A stretch of 64,000 bases of DNA, taken from NCBI GenBank assembly GCA_965202675.1, contig OZ241842.1, positions 1,860,001 through 1,924,000 of the forward strand, in the 5' to 3' direction. Source of the DNA: CATQHD01 sp965202675 (GTDB taxonomy: Bacteria; Actinomycetota; Acidimicrobiia; Spongiisociales; Spongiisociaceae). Made by a program: the position numbers and the translations under genes. Shown here in pieces: positions 37,388-45,674 of the stretch; within the stretch, counting starts at the first letter, position 1, and every line of letters begins with the position of its first letter. The notes beneath the pieces are model-generated. The model was not told the origin of the DNA, ran no database searches, and saw only the letters and a list, made by a program, of their open reading frames with translations.

Positions 37388-38253
37388 CGGCGGGGGCGGA
37401 GCGGGTGCGGAGGAAGGCCTCGGCCGGGGCGGGGCGCGGGCGCCGGGCCTCGAGGGTGTTGGGAATCTGCGGCTGGGTCACCGTGGGGCTGCTGGCCGCC
37501 GCCGCGGCCTTCGCACCGCGGCTGGCCCCCTACGACCCGACCGAGCGGACGGGCCGCCCGTTCCAGCCGCCCGGCGGGAAGCACCTGCTCGGCACCAACG
37601 ACGTGGGCCAGGATCTGCTCTCGGAGCTGATCTTCGGGGCGAGGGTGTCGTTGTTGGTGGGGGTGACAGCAGCAGCAGCGGCGCTGCTGATCGGCGCGGC
37701 GGTGGGGATTCTGGCCGGTTACTACCCCCGGCGGCTGGGGGCGCTCCTGATGCGGACGGTGGACCTGGTGTTGATCCTGCCCTTCCTGCCCCTGCTGATC
37801 GTGCTGGCCGCCTACCTGGGGCGCAGTCTGGTAAACACCGCCCTGGTGATCGGGGCGCTGATCTGGGCGGCCCCGGCCCGCATCATCCGTTCCCAGGTGC
37901 TCTCGCTGCGCTCCCGCGAGTACGTGCTGGCGGCCCGGTCGATGGGGGCGCCCGACCGTTGGACCATCTTCCGCCACGTGGTCCCGAGAACCGCCCTGCT
38001 GGCCGCCGGGTCCTTTGTCCGGGCGGTGGCGGCCGCCATCCTCCTCGAGGCCTCGCTCAGCTTCCTGGGGCTCGGCGACCCCATCCAGAAGAGCTGGGGG
38101 TCTATCCTGTTCTGGGCCCAGGCGCGGGGCGCTTTTCTCACCCCGGCCTGGAAGTGGTGGGTGCTGCCGCCGGGCCTGCTGATCATGGCCGCCTCGCTCG
38201 GGTTCGCCCTGATCGCCTTCTCCCTCGAGGAGCGCATCAATCCCCGCCTTTGA
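37384..38253 (+). CDS. ABC transporter permease, DppC/OppC type
   Basis: The 289-residue permease contains GKHLLGTNDVGQDLLSELIFGARVSLLVG, the classic DppC periplasmic motif, and the EAA loop YVLAARSMGAPDRWTIFRHVVPRT. It pairs with the preceding permease. Together with the fused ATPase and lipoprotein it completes the first transporter. The stop is followed by about 530 non-coding bases. Confidence 0.93.
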
Positions 38254-38296
38254 CCGGCGGAATGCCTCCGGCGCCGGGGTAACCATCGGCGGCCTC

Positions 38297-38374
38297 TGAG
38301 AATATTTTTGACAGTCTGGAATGAGAATATTGATATTGTCATAGGTTTGTAGTACTATATATGTGCTGAGCACA
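38297..38374 (+). promoter_or_regulatory. AT-rich promoter and operator region before the CoA-transferase operon
   Basis: In a GC-rich genome this stretch stands out as AT rich. TGAGAATATT occurs twice (38297-38306 and 38322-38331). TTGACA lies at 38308-38313, though the 17-base-spaced -10 is poor. TTGTCA (38336-38341) followed by a TATATAT stretch is an alternative. The perfect 13-base palindrome TGTGCTGAGCACA (38362-38374) just downstream looks like an operator for a GntR- or LacI-like regulator. Confidence 0.55.
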
Positions 38375-38784
38375 AACATCGCCGCCGGTTCTGGAGAGCG
38401 CGGCGATCATCGAGGAATCTCCATCCGGTCGGGCATCCGGGCCGGGCGGGGGCCGCGCGGCCCCACGGGTGGATTCATATCGGCGGCGGAGGCGGGGGAG
38501 GGGGCCCGGCGAAGCCGGGTTGGGGGCGCAGAGAATTTCGCGTACTGGGGGAGTTGGTCGGGGAATAAAAGCCGGTTGCCCGGGGGTTTGGTTGATGCGG
38601 GGTTGGGCTCCGGCGGAGAGTTTGACGTTTCGGGGACCCGGCATCGGCGCGCAGGGGGCTGGTCGAACGGCGCGCAGCCGCCGGTGGAGGGTTCGGCGTT
38701 TCCGGGGGTTCTTCGGTCGGACTTGCGGCAGAGTCCGGGCGGGACTCCCGGCTTCTTTGGCTCCGGTGGGTAGGATGGGCCGCA
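38375..38784 (+). other. Long GC-rich leader upstream of the CoA-transferase genes
   Basis: About 410 bases separate the promoter region from the first CoA-transferase codon. It contains GATCATC (38408-38414), GGCGGAGG, the hairpin CCCGGC-GAA-GCCGGG (38505-38519), GGGGGCG and TTTCGCG, in the same order as the core of the four structured repeats but with little similarity elsewhere. The open frame across it has no protein-like character. It may be a structured leader or a diverged repeat relative. Confidence 0.4.
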
Positions 38785-39597
38785 GTGGTCGAGCATCTGA
38801 GGCTGAGCAGAGCCGTCTCGGAGTACGTGCAGGACGGGGACACGGTTGCTCTGGAGGGCTTCACCCATCTCATTCCCTTCGCGGCGGGGCACGAGATCAT
38901 TCGCCAGGGGCGGCGCGGCCTTACCGCGGCCAGAATGACCCCGGATCTTGTCTATGACCAGATGATCGGCGCCGGGTGCGTCGCCAAGCTGCTTTTTTCC
39001 TGGGGCGGCAATCCCGGGGTGGGCTCGTTGTGGCGTTTCCGGGATGCGGTGGAGAACGGCTGGCCCGCGCCGTTGGAGATAGAGGAGCACAGCCACGCCG
39101 GGCTGGCCAACCGCTACGCCGCCGGCGCCTCGGGTATGCCGTTCACGGTGACGAAGAGCTACCTGGGCGGCGCGCTGGGGGAGATCGCCGAGCACGCGGC
39201 CTTTCTTGACTGCCCGTTCACCGGCCGCAAGGTTACGGCCATAGCCGCCCTCAACCCGGATGTGGGGGTCATCCACGCCCAGCGGGCGGACCGGGCCGGC
39301 AATGTCCAGATATGGGGTATCTCGGGGGTCCTGAAAGAGGTTGTGCTGGCTTCGCGGCGCTCGATCGTCACTGTAGAAGAGGTGGTGGACCGCCTGGACC
39401 GCCGGCCCGGCGATATCATCATTCCGGCGATGGCGGTCGACGCGGTCTGCGAGGTCCCCGGCGGCGCCCGTCCTTCGTACGTGCAGGGCTACTACGAGCG
39501 GGACAACGCCTTCTACCGGAGGTGGCTGGAAATCAGCAAGGAGCGGGCCGGCTTCATGGAGTGGCTGGCCGAGTCGGTCATGGGTTCCGGTGAGTAG
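38785..39597 (+). CDS. CoA-transferase family subunit A (IpdA-like)
   Basis: The 270-residue protein belongs to the class I CoA-transferase alpha family. Segments such as DGDTVALEGFTHLIPFAAGHEIIRQGRR, TPDLVYDQMIGAGC, FSWGGNPGVGSLWRFRDAVENGWP and IHAQRADRAGNVQIWG closely recall mycobacterial IpdA, which with IpdB hydrolyses a ring-opened steroid CoA thioester; other members transfer CoA to dicarboxylates. No other steroid genes are seen nearby, so the true substrate is open. The start is a GTG. The partner overlaps its end by 8 bases. Confidence 0.85.
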   Translation: MVEHLRLSRAVSEYVQDGDTVALEGFTHLIPFAAGHEIIRQGRRGLTAARMTPDLVYDQMIGAGCVAKLLFSWGGNPGVGSLWRFRDAVENGWPAPLEIEEHSHAGLANRYAAGASGMPFTVTKSYLGGALGEIAEHAAFLDCPFTGRKVTAIAALNPDVGVIHAQRADRAGNVQIWGISGVLKEVVLASRRSIVTVEEVVDRLDRRPGDIIIPAMAVDAVCEVPGGARPSYVQGYYERDNAFYRRWLEISKERAGFMEWLAESVMGSGE

Positions 39598-40366
39598 CCC
39601 GGCTTCTGCTCGCGGGCCGGCCTGGACGTCCGAGGAGATCATGACGGTGGTCGGATCGCGCAGCCTCCGCGACGGGATGTCGTGCTTCGTGGGCATCGGC
39701 ATCCCCAGCACGGTCGCCAACCTGGCCCGGGCGCTCCATGCGCCGAATCTGTGGCTGGTCTACGAATCGGGGGTGTTGGGTTCCAAGCCCACCCGCCTCC
39801 CCCTGTCCATAGGCGACGGGGAGCTGGCCGAAACCGCCGACGCGGTCGTTCCGGTGCCGGAGATTTTCAACTACTGGCTGCAGGGCGGCCACATCGATAT
39901 GGGCTATCTCTCGTCGGCCCAGATCGACAAGATGGGCAACCTCAACACCACCGTGATCGGCAAGGATTACCGCCGTCCGGCGGTTCGCCTGCCCGGGGCG
40001 GGCGGAGCTCCCGAGATAGCCTCCTTCTGCCGCGAGGTAACCGTGATCATGCGCCACCGGGCGAGGGCCTTCGTTCCCGAGCTCGACTTCCTCACCTCGT
40101 TGGGCCTGGGCGAAAAGCCGGAAACCAGGGCAGAACTCGGGTTGACCGGAGCAGGACCCCGGACCGTGATCACGGACCTGGGGGTGCTCGAGCCCCGCCC
40201 CGAGCACCGGGAGCTCACCCTCACCGCCGTCCATCCGGGGGTCGCCGTCGAGGACGTGAAGGGCGAGACCGGATGGCCGCTGCGCGTTTCCCCGGATCTC
40301 GAGGAAACCCCGCCCCCCACCCGAGAAGAGCTGGAGGTTCTGCGCGCCCTCAAGAAGCGCTCATGA
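39590..40366 (+). CDS. CoA-transferase family subunit B (IpdB-like)
   Basis: The 258-residue beta subunit pairs with the preceding gene. It has FVGIGIPSTVANLARALHAPNLWLVYESGVLGSKP, the family glycine-rich segment PLSIGDGELAETAD, GHIDMGYLSSAQIDKMGNLNTTVIG and LPGAGGAPEIASFC. In true transferases the catalytic Glu sits in an ESG-like motif; the YESG here fits that position. The GTG start lies inside the alpha gene. The FAD oxidase starts 5 bases after its stop. Confidence 0.85.
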   Translation: MSSPASARGPAWTSEEIMTVVGSRSLRDGMSCFVGIGIPSTVANLARALHAPNLWLVYESGVLGSKPTRLPLSIGDGELAETADAVVPVPEIFNYWLQGGHIDMGYLSSAQIDKMGNLNTTVIGKDYRRPAVRLPGAGGAPEIASFCREVTVIMRHRARAFVPELDFLTSLGLGEKPETRAELGLTGAGPRTVITDLGVLEPRPEHRELTLTAVHPGVAVEDVKGETGWPLRVSPDLEETPPPTREELEVLRALKKRS

Positions 40367-40370
40367 TCGA

Positions 40371-41525
40371 ATGAGGGCGCACACCGGAACGGCGCACTGT
40401 GATGTACTGGTGATCGGCGGGGGTATCACCGGCTGCTCGGCGGCCTGGCATCTCGCCGGCTGCGGCGCCGATGTGTTCCTGGCAGAAGAGTTCGATCTGA
40501 ACACCCTCGCCTCCGGCAGGAACGCCGGAAGCCTCCACGGCCAGATACAGCACGACCAGTTCCTGGAGCGTGGTGAGCAGTGGGCGCGCCGCTTCCTGCC
40601 GGCTTTGAGGTTCCTGGTCGACTCCCAGGAGATGTGGAGAAGCCTCGACCGGGAGCTGGGCGCCGACCTCGAGGTCTCCCTCAACGGCGGCCTGCTGATA
40701 GCGCAGACCCCCGAACAGATGGCGGACATCGAACGCAAGATCGCCGTCGAGAAAACCGCGGGGGTGGATTCCCATCTTCTCGGCGCGGCCGATCTGCGGC
40801 GGACAGCCCCGTACGTTTCCGAATCGATGGCCGGCGCCCAGCTCTGCCTGCGCGAGGGCAAGGCCAACCCGATGCTCGCCGCCCCGGCCTTCGCCCGCGC
40901 CGCGGCGGAGCGGGGCGCGGTGATCAGGACCAACACGCCGGTTGCCTCCCTTGAATGGGAGGGCGGGGTGTTCACGGCCGCCGCCGGTTCGGGAAAGGTG
41001 ACCGCGGGCCGGGTGGTGCTGGCGGCCGGCAACAGCATGAACCGCTTCTCGCATCTATGGGGCCGCCCCCTGCCCATCTTCGACGAACCGGCGCAGGTTG
41101 CCGCAACCGAGCCCCTGGCGCCCATGGTGCACCACCTGATCTACTACGCGGGCGGCAGGCTGACCTTCAAGCAGGCCAAAGCCGGCACCCTGCTCATCGG
41201 CGGCGGGTGGCAGGCCGACGTCGATCCGGTGTCCGGCCGGCCGAAGGTCAACCCGGGCAACCTGTTCGCCAACATGAGGGTTGCGCTCGAGGTGGTCCCG
41301 TCGCTGGCGGGGGTGCGCCTGATCCGGACCTGGGCGGGGTCGGGCCTGGCGACGCCCGACCTGGTTCCGATCATAGGCTCTCCGGGCCCTCCGGGGCTGG
41401 TGTTGGGCGTCTACCCCCATCTGGGAATGACCGCCGGACCCCTGCTGGGCAAGGTGCTCGCCCGTCTCGCCCTGGGCCTTCCGAGCGAAGTCGATCTGAA
41501 GCCCTTCGCCCTCGACCGGTTCTGA
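40371..41525 (+). CDS. FAD-dependent amine/imino-acid oxidase (DAO family)
   Basis: The 384-residue protein starts with the dinucleotide motif VLVIGGGITGCSAAWHLA, followed by GRNAGSLHGQIQ, and ends with the GLATPDLVPIIG and YPHLGMTAGPLLGKVLA segments of the DAO/GlpD fold. It resembles the beta subunits of D-hydroxyproline, opine and HcnC-type dehydrogenases and sarcosine oxidase. A matching alpha-like subunit (2Fe-2S, FAD, BFD) lies at 45.7-47.4 kb, so the two may form one heteromeric dehydrogenase. The ATG is 5 bases after the CoA-transferase stop. Confidence 0.85.
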   Translation: MRAHTGTAHCDVLVIGGGITGCSAAWHLAGCGADVFLAEEFDLNTLASGRNAGSLHGQIQHDQFLERGEQWARRFLPALRFLVDSQEMWRSLDRELGADLEVSLNGGLLIAQTPEQMADIERKIAVEKTAGVDSHLLGAADLRRTAPYVSESMAGAQLCLREGKANPMLAAPAFARAAAERGAVIRTNTPVASLEWEGGVFTAAAGSGKVTAGRVVLAAGNSMNRFSHLWGRPLPIFDEPAQVAATEPLAPMVHHLIYYAGGRLTFKQAKAGTLLIGGGWQADVDPVSGRPKVNPGNLFANMRVALEVVPSLAGVRLIRTWAGSGLATPDLVPIIGSPGPPGLVLGVYPHLGMTAGPLLGKVLARLALGLPSEVDLKPFALDRF

Positions 41526-41543
41526 CGGCCGCCGCCGGGCGGC

Positions 41544-42653
41544 TCAGGACACGACCTTCATCACGATGCTCCTGCCCGGCGCGGTGTGTACGCGGCGGTA
41601 GCCCAGCAGCACCGGCCTCGACGACTCGACGCCGGTGTCGACCCGGAGCACCGGCGGGTCGAGGCGCCGCACCTTGTCCTCGTCGGCGAGGATCATGACG
41701 TTTTCTTCGCCGACCCGTTCGATGACCGCCGGGCTGATCTGCTGGTTCCCCCGGCCCAGCAGGAACCCTTGGCCGCCTATGACCCCGAGGACGACGGCGG
41801 CTCGGCGGCCCGTCTCCAACAGCTCGAGCAGCTGGGACTCGGCGGCGTCGACGAGTACGGCCTCGTTGTTCAACACCACGTCGACGCCGGCCGCCGCGGC
41901 GGGCAGGCCGAGATGTTCGAGGATGCGCTTGGTGGTGGTTCCCGGTCCGAGTATGTAGAGGCGGTCGGGGGCCAGCCCGGCGGCCAGCTCCGCGCACAGG
42001 CGGTCGACGCGTCGGCCGCCGCCGACCGGCGATACGGCCTTGCCCGGCTGCAGGAGCTTCCGCACGTAGGGAACCGAAGCGATCGAGAACCCGGTTACCC
42101 CGTCCGGGCCGCCGGCGTCGAGCACCTCCCGCGGCAGCACCCGCATCCGGTCGGGGGATTTCACGAAGCGGGCCGCCATGTCCCCGGCCGCCTCCGGCGT
42201 GGCGGCGAACACCGCCGAGTGCATCTTCACCCCGGTCGGGATCCCGAGTATCGACGCCTCGGCGCCGACCGCATCCACCACATCGCGGGCGGTGCCGTCC
42301 CCGCCGGCGAAAAGGATCAGGTCCACCCCGGCGGATTTCATCGCCCGGGCGGCGGCTTTCGTGTCCTCCGAGGTGGTCCGCCCGGACCGCACGGGGACGG
42401 TTTCGGGATCGAACCCGCTTTTCCGGGCCGCGTCCTCGCCCATCCTCCCCGAGGCGGCCGACATATCGGCGTCTGGGTGGGAGGAAGACAGACGGTGCAG
42501 GGCCCGGGCGGCTCTCTTCTCCGCGATCGGGGACGCCCCCCGCTCCTCGGCGAGCCGGTAGGCGTCCCCGTCCGTTCCGTGGAGGCCGACCGCGCCGCCC
42601 ATCCCCGCTATGGGGTTGATGATCAGCCCCAGCCGGATCCGGTCCTGCCGCAT
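41544..42653 (-). CDS. ATP-NAD kinase-like protein (COG3199/AcoX family)
   Basis: The 369-residue leftward protein opens RLGLIINPIAGMGGAVGLHGTDG and carries the kinase motif LILFAGGDGTARDVVDAVG, followed by GIPTGVKMHSAVFAATPEAAG. This is the ATP-NAD kinase-like family that occurs with acetoin, glycine reductase and related operons; its substrate is not well defined. TATACT on the minus strand (42662-42667) would place the transcription start at or next to the ATG (42651-42653), so the message may be leaderless. A TTG three codons upstream is the alternative start. Confidence 0.8.
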   Translation of the reverse strand: MRQDRIRLGLIINPIAGMGGAVGLHGTDGDAYRLAEERGASPIAEKRAARALHRLSSSHPDADMSAASGRMGEDAARKSGFDPETVPVRSGRTTSEDTKAAARAMKSAGVDLILFAGGDGTARDVVDAVGAEASILGIPTGVKMHSAVFAATPEAAGDMAARFVKSPDRMRVLPREVLDAGGPDGVTGFSIASVPYVRKLLQPGKAVSPVGGGRRVDRLCAELAAGLAPDRLYILGPGTTTKRILEHLGLPAAAAGVDVVLNNEAVLVDAAESQLLELLETGRRAAVVLGVIGGQGFLLGRGNQQISPAVIERVGEENVMILADEDKVRRLDPPVLRVDTGVESSRPVLLGYRRVHTAPGRSIVMKVVS

Positions 42654-42704
42654 CTCCCGCAAGTATACTGTTGCGCGGCCGGGCGGATCCGAAAGCCGAT
42701 TTCA

Positions 42705-44105
42705 GTGGACAGAGCGCACCCCTACATGGCCAATTCGACCGAGGAGGCCAAGAAGCGCATGCTCGAGGCCGTCGGCGCCGACGATGTTGACCGGCTCTTC
42801 GAGCAGATACCCGGAGAACACCTGACCCGGCGGGAGTTCCGTCTGCCCGCCCCGCTCGCCTCCGAGGTGGCGTTGAAGAGGCGCCTGGTAGACGTTCTCG
42901 GCAAGAACGAGACCTGTGAAGACAACCTCAGCTTCCTGGGCGGCGGCGTCTGGCAGCACCACGTCCCGGCGGTCTGCGACGAGATATGGTCGCGAAGCGA
43001 GTTCCTCACTTCCGTCTGGGGAACCCCGTCGTCCGATCTGGGCCGCAACCAGGCCTGGTTCGAGTACGCCAGCCAGCTCGGCGAGCTGGTGGGCATGGAC
43101 TTCGTGGGCCTGCCGGTGTACAGCTGGGGGGCGGCGGTCGGCCATGCGCTGCGGATGGCGGCGCGCATGACCGGACGGACCAGGGTCTTGGTTCCCGCCC
43201 TGATGGAACCGCAGCGCCTCGACGTGGCGCGCACCTATTGCGGGTTCCCCGAACAGGAGGGCTACCTCGAGATCGAGGCTGTCGGGTACGATCCCCGGAC
43301 CGGCCGGCTGGACCTGGCCGACCTCGACGCCAAACTCGACCCGACGACCGCCGCGGTCTACTTCGAGAACCCCTCATACGCCGGGCTGATCGAGGATCAG
43401 GCGCCCGCGATCTGCCGGATGGCGCGAAGCCGGGGCGCCGAGGCCGTCGCCGGGGTGGATCCGAGCTCGCTCGGGGTGATCGCGCCGCCGTCCGCCTACG
43501 GCGCCGACATCGCGGTCGGCACCACCCAGCCGCTCGGCATCCACATGAACGGCGGCGGGGGGGTGGGGGGCTTCATCGCGACGAGGGACGAGGAACGCTA
43601 CGCACGCGAGTATCCGACCCTCCAGGTCAGCCTCACCGACACCATCGCGCCGGGGGAGCGGGCTTTCGGGCTGACCCTCTTCCAGCAGAGCTCCTACGGG
43701 TCGCGCGAGGACGGCAAGGACTGGACCGGCAACTCGGTCTACCTGTGGGCGATAGCCAACGCCGCCTATATGGCCCTGCTCGGCCCCGCCGGATTCGAGG
43801 AGCTGGGCCGCGCCGTCCTCCGGCGGAGCCGCTATGCGGCGCGCCGAATCGCCGAGATTCCGGCGGTGTCGGTGGTGTGGCCGACCGGTTTCTTCAAGGA
43901 GTTCGTGGTCTGCTTCGACGAGACCGGCCTCTCCGCCGCCTCGGTCAACGCCCGCCTGAGGGACAAGGGCATCTTCGGCGGCAGGGATCTGAGCGGTGAT
44001 TTCCCCGGCTTGGGCCAGAGCGCCCTCTACTGCGTAACCGAAGTCCATGACCGCCGCGACATAGACCGGCTGGCCGCGGCGTTGGAGGAGGTTACGGGCG
44101 CGTGA
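42705..44105 (+). CDS. Glycine dehydrogenase (decarboxylating) subunit 1-like, GcvPA
   Basis: The 466-residue protein matches the alpha half of two-subunit P-protein: HPYMANSTEEAKKRMLEAVG at the start, NLSFLGGGVWQHHVPAVCDEIWSRSEFLTS, then AVYFENPSYAGLIEDQ and the GGGGVGGFIATRDEERYAREYP segment. The usual partner reaction is decarboxylation of glycine onto the lipoyl arm of GcvH. No gcvH or gcvT is nearby. The GTG at 42705 keeps the conserved HPY start. The gene is divergent from the ATP-NAD kinase-like gene. Confidence 0.83.
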   Translation: MDRAHPYMANSTEEAKKRMLEAVGADDVDRLFEQIPGEHLTRREFRLPAPLASEVALKRRLVDVLGKNETCEDNLSFLGGGVWQHHVPAVCDEIWSRSEFLTSVWGTPSSDLGRNQAWFEYASQLGELVGMDFVGLPVYSWGAAVGHALRMAARMTGRTRVLVPALMEPQRLDVARTYCGFPEQEGYLEIEAVGYDPRTGRLDLADLDAKLDPTTAAVYFENPSYAGLIEDQAPAICRMARSRGAEAVAGVDPSSLGVIAPPSAYGADIAVGTTQPLGIHMNGGGGVGGFIATRDEERYAREYPTLQVSLTDTIAPGERAFGLTLFQQSSYGSREDGKDWTGNSVYLWAIANAAYMALLGPAGFEELGRAVLRRSRYAARRIAEIPAVSVVWPTGFFKEFVVCFDETGLSAASVNARLRDKGIFGGRDLSGDFPGLGQSALYCVTEVHDRRDIDRLAAALEEVTGA

Positions 44106-45667
44106 AGAACGGTTTGAGGAAATACCACGCGGCGGTCTGGGACGAACCGCTGGTGATGGAAATGGGGGCCCCGGCAAGGCGCGGGATGCTGTTTCCGGAC
44201 GATGAGGAGGAGTTCGGGGGGCCGGAGCTCGAGGACCCGGTGCCCGAGGCCGTTCGACGCGAGCGCCCCGCCGAGCTGCCGGAGCTGTCCGAGCCGGAGG
44301 TGCTCCGCCACTACCTTCACCTGTCGCAGGAGACCCTGGGGATGATGGGGATCAGCCTCTTCGGAACCTGCACGATGAAGTACAACCCCAGGATCGCCGA
44401 GTGGATCACCCGCCTGCCCGCGGTGGCCGACACCCACCCGGATCAGCACCCCGAAACCCTGCAGGGAACCCTCGAGGTGATATACGGCCTCGACCGGATG
44501 CTTCAGGAGCTGACGGGTATGGACCAGTTCGTGTTCCAGCCCGGAGGCGGCGCCGACGCCGCCTTCCTGCATGCCGCCGTTACCAGGGCTTACCACCAGG
44601 CCGCCGGCGCGCTCTCCCAGAGGAGGGAGATCATCACCACCGCCCAGGCCCACCCCTGCAATCCGGCCACCGCGGCCGCGGCCGGCTTCGACGTCATAAC
44701 CCTTCCACTCGAGGAGGAGGGCTACGCATCCGTAGAGGCGCTCCGTTCGGTCGCGTCGGAGAGAACGGCGGCGTTGATGGTCAACAACCCCGACGACATA
44801 GGCATCTACAACCCCCACATAAAGGAGTGGGTGGACATAGTGCACGAGGCCGGGGGGCTCTGCTTCTACGACCACGCCAACTTCAACGGGGTCATGGGGC
44901 GCATCCGCGCCGCCGAACTCGGTTTCGACGCCTGCATGATGATGCTGCACAAGACCTTCGGCGCCCCCAAAGCGGGCGGCGGCCCGGCGGTGGGCGCCTA
45001 CGGATGCGTCAGCAAGCTGGTTCCGTACCTGGCCGCCCCCATCGCGGTGAAGAAGGGCGGCGGCTACGCGGTCGAGGCGGCCGGGGCGGCCCGCACCACC
45101 CAGGTGCGCGAGTATCTGGGCAACATCCCGGTGATCGTCAAGGCCTACGCGTGGCTGCGCGCCATGGGGGCGGAGGGGGTGAAGGAGGCGGCCGATCTTT
45201 CCCTGCTCGCCAACAACTACATGGAGACCCGCCTGCTCCGGATCCCCGGCGTCACCAAGGGGCTGCCGCACCTCGACCGGTACCGCATGGAGATGACCCG
45301 CTACAGCCTGGGTGAGCTGACCGAGGAGACCGGGGTCACCACGGTCGATGTACAGAACCGGATGATCGACTACGGCGTCGACGCCTACTGGATGAGCCAC
45401 GAACCGTGGTTTGTCCCCGAGCCCTTCACGCCGGAGGCGGGGGAGATGTGGTCGATCGAGGACATGGACTACTGGATCGATGTGGTCGCCGCCGTTTGCG
45501 AGGAGGCCCGCACCGATCCCGAGCTCGTCAAAACCGCCCCGCACAACCAGCCGATCCGCCGTCTCGAAGGGTCGGGGCTCGACGACCCGGATAGATGGGC
45601 GACCACCTGGCGCGCCTACCGGCGCAAGCACGGAAGCGGAGCAGCAACCGCAGCATCCGAGGGCTGA
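44102..45667 (+). CDS. Glycine dehydrogenase (decarboxylating) subunit 2-like, GcvPB
   Basis: The 521-residue PLP enzyme has GTCTMKYNPRIAEW, the glycine-rich FQPGGGADAAFLHA, DHANFNGVMGRIRAAELGFDACMMMLHKTF and the PLP lysine at about 284 within HKTFGAPKAGGGP. Classical GcvPB has NLHKTFSTPHGGGGPG, and DGANLNA where this has DHANFNG. Those changes near the cofactor, together with the absence of gcvT/gcvH, suggest a paralogue with a different amino-acid substrate. The GTG start overlaps the subunit 1 stop. Confidence 0.83.
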   Translation: MKNGLRKYHAAVWDEPLVMEMGAPARRGMLFPDDEEEFGGPELEDPVPEAVRRERPAELPELSEPEVLRHYLHLSQETLGMMGISLFGTCTMKYNPRIAEWITRLPAVADTHPDQHPETLQGTLEVIYGLDRMLQELTGMDQFVFQPGGGADAAFLHAAVTRAYHQAAGALSQRREIITTAQAHPCNPATAAAAGFDVITLPLEEEGYASVEALRSVASERTAALMVNNPDDIGIYNPHIKEWVDIVHEAGGLCFYDHANFNGVMGRIRAAELGFDACMMMLHKTFGAPKAGGGPAVGAYGCVSKLVPYLAAPIAVKKGGGYAVEAAGAARTTQVREYLGNIPVIVKAYAWLRAMGAEGVKEAADLSLLANNYMETRLLRIPGVTKGLPHLDRYRMEMTRYSLGELTEETGVTTVDVQNRMIDYGVDAYWMSHEPWFVPEPFTPEAGEMWSIEDMDYWIDVVAAVCEEARTDPELVKTAPHNQPIRRLEGSGLDDPDRWATTWRAYRRKHGSGAATAASEG

Positions 45668-45674
45668 TCGGGCG

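Noticed and set aside
38363..38773. 136-codon open frame in the CoA-transferase leader
   Set aside because: Gly/Arg/Ser-rich translation with no fold-like pattern, poor start context, and it covers the GAA-loop hairpin region.
38785..40366. Firm assignment as ipdA/ipdB of steroid degradation
   Set aside because: The sequence resemblance is strong, but no other steroid-ring genes are present, so only a family-level name is given.
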